Source: an uncultured Bacteroidota bacterium
GTDB lineage: Bacteria; Bacteroidota; Bacteroidia; B-17B0; Aurantibacillaceae
DNA length: 6,335 nt
Assembly: GCA_903923915.1 (NCBI GenBank)
Contig: CAIXZI010000275.1
Coordinates: 1-6,335, forward strand
Reading direction: 5' to 3'
Below, one piece after another: positions 1 to 5,301 of the stretch. Made by a program: the position numbers and the translations under genes. Every line of letters begins with the position of its first letter. Position 1 is the stretch's first letter. The notes under the pieces were generated by a model that was given only the letters and a program-made list of their open reading frames with translations, was not told the DNA's origin and made no database searches.

Positions 1-827
1 TAGGTAACTCCGCCAGAACTTGATAGTGTTACATTACTTCCGGCACAAGCTACATTGCTGCTTATACTGGCTGTTGCAACAGGCGTAGGATTAACCACAA
101 TACCTAAAGTGTTTGTCGGACTGCTGCAATTACCAATGCTTGCCGTAACAGAGTAAGTGCCACTTTGTATAGGTGCTATATTTGGTATAGATGGGTTTGC
201 TAAACTTGAAGAAAACCCGTTTGGTCCGTTCCATTGTATAGTAGCAGTTGATGGAGTAGCAACTGCATTTAATTGCAGTATTTGTCCTGCGCAAAGTGTA
301 TTTGCACTTGCAGATACACCTCCAAGCGTTGGCGTTAAATTAACAGTAACATTTGCCGTATCAGAATTTACACAACCATTTGCATCTGTTGCAGTTAGTG
401 TATAAACACCTGTGCTAAGTGTTGTACTGTTAGGGATGGTAGGGTTTTGCTGATTTGAAGTGTAACCACCAACTCCTGTCCATGTATAACTTGACGCTGA
501 TGAACCATTTAAATTAACCGTTGTGCCCGCGCAATATGCATTTGATGAACTTGTTGCATTAACTAATGGTAATGGATTAATAGTTAATGAAACTGTTGCT
601 GCAGACCCTTTACATCCGGCAGAAGTAACCGTAACCGCATATATACCACTTTGATTTACTTGTGTTGGGTTTAATGTAAATGTTGCACTTGAAGACGAGA
701 AACTATTAGGACCACTCCAGTTATAAATTGGGCTACTTGCCGGACTTGAAGCTCCAACATTTATACTTTGCCCTACACAAGCTGTTGTAGTATTGGTAGT
801 AATGCTTGGTGCAGCTGGTGCGCCTGG
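1..827 (-). repeat. Ig-like modules of a second subtype (GPNxFSS class)
   Basis: Residues about 1302-1386, 1387-1465 and 1466-1548, plus the start of a fourth from 1549, form a set unlike the domains before them. They open with a C(V/A)G(Q/T) strand (Cys 1318, 1400, 1480 and 1562) and carry a W-x-G-x-x-x-(F/Y)-x-S turn: WSGPNSFSSS, WTGVGGYTSN and WNGPNGFSSS. They close with a SG(I/T)Y- or TGVY-type strand and a final Cys at 1373, 1453 and 1535. Linkers are NPLPL, NLTP and NPTP. This resembles the Ig-like domains often found before C-terminal sorting domains in Bacteroidota, which would fit the gene continuing well past the window edge. Confidence 0.7.
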
Positions 828-3800
828 GTTTGTAATACTAAACGGACCAAAAGTAGCACTACAGTTAGCATCGGTTACAAACACATTGTATGTACCGGCA
901 GAATCATTTGTTATGTTTTGTGTGTTGCCAACAACTTGTCCGTAGGAGTTTGTCCATGTGTACGATAAACCTCCAACGCCAGTAATACCAATACTTGTAA
1001 TACTTCCGGTTGCTGCACCACAATTACTTGGCGAAATAGTTGGCGCTGTATTTATAGTTGGAACCGGATTTACACTTACGGTAGATACTGCCGTATTTTT
1101 ACAATTATTTCCATCTGTTCCGGTAACCGTATAAGGTGTAGTGCTGCTTGGCGAAACACTTATGGAAGAACCTGTTTGGGCTGTACTCCAGCTATATGTT
1201 GTTGCGCCATTGGCAGATAAAATTGGGTTTGCTCCTGCACAAATAGCAGTAGAATTAACTGTTACGTTAGGTAATGAATTTACGTTTACAGTAGTTGTGC
1301 TGCTGCTTGTACAACCGTTTGCAGCCGTTCCAACTATAGTATAATTTGTTTGTGCACCTGGGTTAGCTATTACACTGGTGGTAGAAATTCCTCCACTACT
1401 TAAAGTTGCTGAAGGTGTCCAAGTATAAGATACGCCACCGTTTCCGGTTAATGTTGCGTTTTGTCCATTACAAATAGTTGCGGTGTTAGAACTAATACTT
1501 GGTAACGCTAAGTTTGTAACAGTTGATGATAATGTGCTCTTACAATTATTTACATCGGTAACAGTTGCCGTAAATACGGTATTAGCACTTATAGTTGGTG
1601 TTATGCTTGCAGTGCTTGCCCCATTACTCCAAGAATACGTGTAAGTGCCTGCAGGAGTTGGAACTACGGTTAAAGTGTCTTTTAAATTATTACAAGTATT
1701 TGGATGCACATTAGTTATTGAAAAACTTGGAAGCGCTAATCCCACAATATTAATGGTAGCTGTATTTTTACAACCGCTTGCACTTGTACCCGTAACAGTA
1801 TAAATTGTATTAGTAGTTGATGTTGGAGCCGTAGTAACCAAACTTCCTGAAGAAGCACTTAAACCTGTTGAAGGCGTCCAACTATAAGTAGATGCACCTG
1901 ATGCTGTTAAAGTAGTTGTCGTTCCTGCACAAATATTTAAAGTTTGTGTTCCTGAGCCATTTATTTGTACTGTTGGCAACGGACTAACACTAACTGCCGT
2001 TGTGCCTGTATTTACACAACCGTTTGCGGCAGTTGCAGTAATGGTGTAATTTGTTGCAATGGTTGGTGTTGCTGCAACTGTTGTGCCCGTACTTGCGCTT
2101 AATGTTGCTGAGGGGCTCCATGTATAAGTGCTGGCTCCTGTAACAGTTAATGTAGCGGCAACTCCATTACAGGTAGCAGCCGTATTAGATGTTACAGTAG
2201 GTAAAGCTAAAACAGTAACAGTTGATGAAATACTGCTTGTACAATTATTGGTGTTTGTAACAAAAGCGGTAAGCACCGTATTGCTTGTAATGGTAGGCGT
2301 AATGCTGGCTGTACTTGCTCCGTTACTCCAAGAGTATGTGTACGTTCCTGCGGGAGTTGGTACAATGGTTAATGTATCTTTATAAGTGTTACAAGTGTTT
2401 GGGTGCACATTGGTTACCGAAAAACTGGGCAAGGCTAATCCTTTAATGGTTACGTTAGCTGTGCTTTTACACCCACTTGCACTTGTACCTGTTACAGTAT
2501 AAGTTGTATTGGTGGTAGCAGTAGGAGTAATGGTAACTGCGGTACCCGAAGAAGCACTTAAACCTGCGGAAGGACTCCAACTGTAAGTTGATGCCCCACT
2601 TCCCGTTAATGTAGTGGTAGTGTTTGCACAAATATTTAAGGTTTGCGTGGCTGCTCCGTTTATTAAAACCGTTGGCAAAGGATTTACTGTAATGGCTTTA
2701 CTTAAGGTTTGTTTGTTTCCACAAATTCCGCTAACCTGACAAGAATAAGTCATGTTGGTAGGTGGCGCAACCGTTATACTTGATGTTGTTTGTCCGCCCG
2801 GAAACCACAAATACGTAGAGCCTATACTGGCATTATTTATAGATAATTTGGTACTATCTCCAAAACAAATAGTAGAAGGTGCAGCAGAAATACTTGGTAT
2901 TTGAACTCCCGAATTGGCTGTTACGGTATAATTACATAAATCTCCTCCCCAGCCATCAACCATTAAATAATAATCCTGTCCAACAACTAAGGTATTATTG
3001 GCTGTTAAAACAAAGCCTGTTGGGCCTTGTTGAAAATCAGAAACAGGAAGAAAATTACAACAACCGCTGCCCGAAAATATTTGCATTTGAACCCCTCCGG
3101 TAGAAAAACAATCGCCTACCGTAATGCTAAAAGTTGCACTGGTAGCACTTGCTGTAAACCTTATCCAGGAGTTATTATCTATACTTACATCATACGAAGT
3201 GCTAACTGTATTTGTAGTTGGTTGCCCCGAACCCCATGCACCTCCCATACCAAACGCATTAGGGTTTGATGATGTTGAACCTGGCGTATATGTATAAGTA
3301 ACTCCAAATTCAGCGTCACCGCGCATATTACAAGGTCTATCAGAAGTATATGCATTTGTATTTGCACTATACCCATTCAAATCGCAAATATAAACGGCGT
3401 TAGAGCAGGCATCGTTAGTAGGAGAGCTTACACAAAAACCAAAATTACCGGTGTTAGAGCCATAGCCCCAATAGCGTATATAAACCGTTGCTCCGGGGGT
3501 TAATCCGGTAGCAGTTAAATAAGGCAATAAATCGTTTGCTGTAGCCGGATAATTATGATCATCATCGCAAGCAATTTGAGTTAAAGAACCGCAAGCCCCA
3601 GAGTAAAGCGCCATTACCCCATCGGTTATAGCACCGCCGCCCACACTACCAACAGGCTCAGAAGTAACATAAATATTTCCTGAAGCAGGTACAGTTAATG
3701 CAAACCATACATCATGAGATGTTGCTGAAAAACCACCAATTTGAGCTCCACTTCCGCCACAAGTGCTTGGTGTTGGTGCCAAAGAACTTGATGTAGAAGT

Positions 3801-4730
3801 AAATCCTGAGTTTGATAAGCTTATATAATTACAATCAGAGGTAACAGCTGGTAAAGTAAACGCGTTACAAGGATTATCTCCGGTAGCAGCAGCTCCGGTA
3901 ATACAAATATTAAAAGGAAACCCTCCATTGCCACTCCAATAATCAAAAACCCTAACGTAATAAGTTGTTCCAACCGTTAAGTTAGATTCTGTAGCGCTTT
4001 CTGTACCCCCAGTTCCGTTATTATCAATGCAATCTAAAGAAGTAAAAGAAGCGCAAGTACCTGATAATAATTCTATAACCACATCCATATTAGCAGATGG
4101 CGTAACAGTTATTATTTGTTGAGAACTGTTGGCTACAAACTTATACCATACATCGTCATCCGGACTACCGTTACAAGCACTGGTAGATGATTGTGTTGCA
4201 CCGTAAGATGTTCCGGCGGTATTTACACAAGATGAATTTGGTGTTATTGTGGTAGCACTTGCACAAGCATCGTTAACTGGTGCTGTAGGCGGCGCACTTA
4301 CACAAACACTAAAAGTTGAAGTACCTGAACCAGTCCAATAATGATATATCCTGAAATGATAAACCGTGCCAATGGTAAGTCCGGTAGCATTGATAACCTC
4401 AGCTTGCCCCGTATTATTTAAATCCTGACAATATAAATTAGCCAAAGCCGCACATCCACCCGAAAATAATTGCAAAACAGGATCGTAGCCGGCAGAGGGT
4501 GTTACTGTAATTTGATGCGATGTTGCCGTTGCCGTAAACTGATACCAAACATCATCATCGGCTGTACCAACGCATCCCGGTATGCTTTGTGTGGCTCCGG
4601 CAGATGTACCCGTGGTATAAACACAACCAACATTGGGTGTAATAACTGTTGCGCTGCTGCAATTATCGCTTTGCGAAAAAACAGACATGCATAAAACTCC
4701 GAAAAACAGAAGTAGTAATTTTTTCATCAT
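1..4730 (-). CDS. Giant secreted multidomain surface protein (PPC-like, Ig/PKD-like, SprB-like modules), 3' end outside window
   Basis: Seen: an open frame of 1,576 codons without a stop, leaving the window at base 1. Residues 1-19 form a signal peptide (MMKK, a Leu/Phe-rich core, probable cut before Q20). Four PPC-like modules follow, about residues 22-146, 153-277, 285-437 and 438-609; the first three carry a DDDVWY- or HDVWF-type core and the fourth has WIRF. Ig/PKD-like modules fill 610-1222, a SprB-like repeat 1223-1301, and further Ig-like modules 1302 to the edge. Most Ig modules have one Cys near the start (CxG type) and one near the end (NGC or SGC), about 46-55 residues apart, a possible disulfide. 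Known: such Bacteroidota proteins usually end in a T9SS sorting domain and act at the cell surface as adhesins or gliding/matrix proteins. Inferred: an adhesin-like stalk; no catalytic motif is visible. Start: Met at 4730 or, equally plausible, Met at 4727. It follows the 4737-5084 gene by 6 bp. Confidence 0.93.
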   Translation of the reverse strand, partial: MMKKLLLLFFGVLCMSVFSQSDNCSSATVITPNVGCVYTTGTSAGATQSIPGCVGTADDDVWYQFTATATSHQITVTPSAGYDPVLQLFSGGCAALANLYCQDLNNTGQAEVINATGLTIGTVYHFRIYHYWTGSGTSTFSVCVSAPPTAPVNDACASATTITPNSSCVNTAGTSYGATQSSTSACNGSPDDDVWYKFVANSSQQIITVTPSANMDVVIELLSGTCASFTSLDCIDNNGTGGTESATESNLTVGTTYYVRVFDYWSGNGGFPFNICITGAAATGDNPCNAFTLPAVTSDCNYISLSNSGFTSTSSSLAPTPSTCGGSGAQIGGFSATSHDVWFALTVPASGNIYVTSEPVGSVGGGAITDGVMALYSGACGSLTQIACDDDHNYPATANDLLPYLTATGLTPGATVYIRYWGYGSNTGNFGFCVSSPTNDACSNAVYICDLNGYSANTNAYTSDRPCNMRGDAEFGVTYTYTPGSTSSNPNAFGMGGAWGSGQPTTNTVSTSYDVSIDNNSWIRFTASATSATFSITVGDCFSTGGVQMQIFSGSGCCNFLPVSDFQQGPTGFVLTANNTLVVGQDYYLMVDGWGGDLCNYTVTANSGVQIPSISAAPSTICFGDSTKLSINNASIGSTYLWFPGGQTTSSITVAPPTNMTYSCQVSGICGNKQTLSKAITVNPLPTVLINGAATQTLNICANTTTTLTGSGASTYSWSPSAGLSASSGTAVTITPTATTNTTYTVTGTSASGCKSTANVTIKGLALPSFSVTNVHPNTCNTYKDTLTIVPTPAGTYTYSWSNGASTASITPTITSNTVLTAFVTNTNNCTSSISSTVTVLALPTVTSNTAATCNGVAATLTVTGASTYTWSPSATLSASTGTTVAATPTIATNYTITATAANGCVNTGTTAVSVSPLPTVQINGSGTQTLNICAGTTTTLTASGASTYSWTPSTGLSASSGSLVTTAPTSTTNTIYTVTGTSASGCKNTATINIVGLALPSFSITNVHPNTCNNLKDTLTVVPTPAGTYTYSWSNGASTASITPTISANTVFTATVTDVNNCKSTLSSTVTNLALPSISSNTATICNGQNATLTGNGGVSYTWTPSATLSSGGISTTSVIANPGAQTNYTIVGTAANGCTSSSTTTVNVNSLPNVTVNSTAICAGANPILSANGATTYSWSTAQTGSSISVSPSSTTPYTVTGTDGNNCKNTAVSTVSVNPVPTINTAPTISPSNCGAATGSITSIGITGVGGLSYTWTNSYGQVVGNTQNITNDSAGTYNVFVTDANCSATFGPFSITNPGAPAAPSITTNTTTACVGQSINVGASSPASSPIYNWSGPNSFSSSSATFTLNPTQVNQSGIYAVTVTSAGCKGSAATVSLTINPLPLVNATSSSNAYCAGTTVNLNGSSASSYTWTGVGGYTSNQQNPTIPNSTTLSTGVYTLTATDANGCVNSDTANVTVNLTPTLGGVSASANTLCAGQILQLNAVATPSTATIQWNGPNGFSSSLANPSIPNIAPIQSGTYSVTASIGNCSSPTNTLGIVVNPTPVATASISSNVACAGSNVTLSSSGGVT
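828..1064 (-). other. SprB-like repeat module inside the giant protein
   Basis: Residues about 1223-1301 differ from the surrounding Ig-like domains. After Cys1237 comes GAATGSITSIGITGVGGLSY, then a TWTNSYG strand, NITNDSAGTYNV and FVTDANC. This is the typical order of the SprB repeat: a C-GxxxGSI opening, a YxW turn, then hxNxxAGTYxVxVTDxxxC. SprB is the mobile gliding adhesin of Flavobacterium johnsoniae, and the repeat is widespread in Bacteroidota surface proteins. A single copy does not show that the cell glides. It marks the boundary between two Ig-domain subtypes. Confidence 0.7.
1275..2678 (-). repeat. Tandem duplication of a three-Ig-domain block (about 700 bp per copy)
   Basis: Residues 685-917 (bases 2678-1980) and 918-1152 (bases 1979-1275) are two copies of one block of three Ig/PKD-like domains. 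Each copy opens with LPTV(L/Q)ING and contains, in order, TQTLNICA, GTSASGCK, GLALPSFS(V/I)TNVHPNTCN, VPTPAGTYTYSWSNGASTAS, YTW(S/T)PSATL and ANGC. Cys-to-Cys spacings within the three domains are 53, 50 and 51 residues in the first copy and 53, 50 and 53 in the second. The DNA copies differ at many third codon positions, so the duplication is not recent. The single Ig domains within a block resemble one another less than the matching domains of the two blocks do, so the unit that was copied was the trio. Confidence 0.9.
2904..4667 (-). repeat. Four tandem PPC-like (pre-peptidase C-terminal type) modules
   Basis: This part of the giant gene encodes four related beta-sandwich-type modules at about residues 22-146, 153-277, 285-437 and 438-609. 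Each opens with a (D/N)xC(x)xA-type segment, has a central aromatic strand (DDDVWYQF, DDDVWYKF, HDVWFAL, WIRF), then an LxSGxC-type or IFSGSGC strand, and closes with a Y-h-h-R-h-type strand plus a late Cys-containing strand. The first two are clearly the closest pair. The fourth is longest and most divergent, with an extra Gly/Ser/Asn-rich insert at about residues 478-515. Naming the family PPC rests on remembered motif patterns; the repetition itself is seen directly. Confidence 0.75.
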
Positions 4731-4736
4731 AAAATA

Positions 4737-5084
4737 TTAATTGGTAATTTTTTCTGTTTGATAGGTAAAACCGTTGTAGTGCAAGCCTTTATCTAAAATT
4801 AATTTTTTAGCATCGGGTGGCAAATTGCTTTTATCGCCTTCGCCTTTGCGAGGTATTTCATCAAAGGTAAAGCTAATCTCCACCATTTTATTTTCCGGCT
4901 TTATACGGTATTTGCAATCTACAACGCCTTTGTAGGCAGTTATTTCATCTACTACCTGCTGTACAAGTTGCTCGTTTTCAACCTGAGAGATAGTGTAATA
5001 ATAATGCGTTCGGTTTATTTGATTTTGCTGTGCAAAGCCCCAACTGCAAAGAGTAGTAAAAAATACAAGTATTAATTTTTTCAT
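4737..5084 (-). CDS. Small secreted protein of unknown function (115 residues)
   Basis: The start at 5084 gives a clear signal peptide: MKKL, a hydrophobic core to about residue 17, and a probable cut around FAQ/QN (residues 18-20). The mature part is about 96 residues and hydrophilic. Residues 28-74 read as strand (HYYYTIS), helix (NEQLVQQVVDEITAY), strand around VVDCKYRI and strand around MVEISFTF. This beta-alpha-beta-beta pattern recalls the ferredoxin-like fold of heavy-metal-associated domains, but the CxxC metal motif is absent; the only mature Cys is C57. A Lys/Asp-rich loop (about 79-94) and a short C-terminal segment follow. I do not recognise the family. The gene lies 6 bp upstream of, and in frame with, the giant surface-protein gene and very probably heads the same operon, so a role in export, assembly or anchoring of the giant protein is possible but only inferred. 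No Shine-Dalgarno sequence is visible, as is usual in this phylum. Confidence 0.88.
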   Translation of the reverse strand: MKKLILVFFTTLCSWGFAQQNQINRTHYYYTISQVENEQLVQQVVDEITAYKGVVDCKYRIKPENKMVEISFTFDEIPRKGEGDKSNLPPDAKKLILDKGLHYNGFTYQTEKITN

Positions 5085-5143
5085 TTGTGCCTGTGTTATT
5101 GTTAAAAATACATAATAAGCCCATGCACAAGCGGTTGTCAGGC

Positions 5144-5173
5144 GGTTTATAAGTTGTATAACTTGGATAAACC
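5144..5173 (-). promoter_or_regulatory. Hairpin in the 5' leader of the minus-strand operon
   Basis: The inverted repeat GGTTTAT-AAGTT, loop GTAT, AACTT, a 2-base bulge (GG), ATAAACC gives a 12-bp stem with a tetraloop, written here on the plus strand. In minus-strand RNA it falls about 20 bases after the predicted transcript start and about 60 bases before the start codon at 5084. No U-run follows it on the minus strand, so it is not an intrinsic terminator for that transcript. It could protect the mRNA 5' end, control translation, or be a binding site in DNA. It matches no riboswitch class I know. Confidence 0.55.
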
Positions 5174-5198
5174 CTGTTTAAGGTATTCACTTGTAGTA

Positions 5199-5228
5199 CA
5201 AAAATAGGAAAAAAAACCATTTATGCAA
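5199..5228 (-). promoter_or_regulatory. Bacteroidota-type promoter for the small protein / giant surface protein operon
   Basis: Read on the minus strand, TTG at 5228-5226 is followed after exactly 19 bases by TATTTTTG at 5206-5199, a full match to the Bacteroidota -7 pattern TAnnTTTG with a -33 TTG at the usual distance. The spacer includes a run of eight T. Transcription would begin about 5-8 bases downstream, near 5193, leaving a leader of roughly 110 bases before the start codon at 5084. Only sequence pattern supports this. Confidence 0.65.
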
Positions 5229-5253
5229 GAGTTAAATTATGGACAAGTTTTAC

Positions 5254-5286
5254 TTGAAAGGCAATTAAATTATTTGGTTACTTTTG
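5254..5286 (+). promoter_or_regulatory. Bacteroidota-type promoter for the divergent lipoprotein gene
   Basis: TTG at 5254-5256 is followed after 22 bases by TACTTTTG at 5279-5286, a full match to TAnnTTTG. The spacing is at the long end of the range known for Flavobacterium-type promoters. Transcription would start near 5291-5293, leaving a leader of only about 10 bases before the ATG at 5302. The upstream element lies 25 bases from the upstream element of the minus-strand promoter, so the two are arranged back to back. Confidence 0.6.
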
Positions 5287-5301
5287 CGCATTATTTTTAT
5301 T

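Noticed and set aside
157..2385. Several plus-strand open frames of 66-85 codons (157-405, 768-968, 1141-1344, 2128-2385) with hydrophobic or Val/Thr-rich translations
   Set aside because: They lie opposite the continuous giant minus-strand gene. Their composition is the antisense of its Thr/Val/Ala codons, and none has a start context or family resemblance.
1..2700. Repeated short DNA strings suggesting a CRISPR or satellite array
   Set aside because: The repeats are in frame with Ig-like protein modules, vary at third codon positions and have no constant repeat-spacer length.
2879..4694. Short open frames opposite or across the PPC-like region (plus 2879-3103, 3027-3269, 4470-4694; minus 3185-3376)
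   Set aside because: They overlap the continuous in-frame giant gene and have odd compositions typical of shadow frames.
4725..4745. The 115-residue gene and the giant gene as one gene split by a nonsense mutation, or joined by readthrough
   Set aside because: They share a frame with one TAA between them, but the giant gene starts with its own full signal peptide and MMKK, so two proteins are far more likely.
5144..5173. The leader hairpin as a rho-independent terminator
   Set aside because: No T-run follows the stem on either strand, and it lies between divergent promoters, not after a gene.
4978..5220. Minus-strand open frame of 80 codons beginning in the promoter region
   Set aside because: It begins upstream of the predicted transcript start and overlaps the 115-residue gene, which has a good signal peptide; its own translation is not protein-like.
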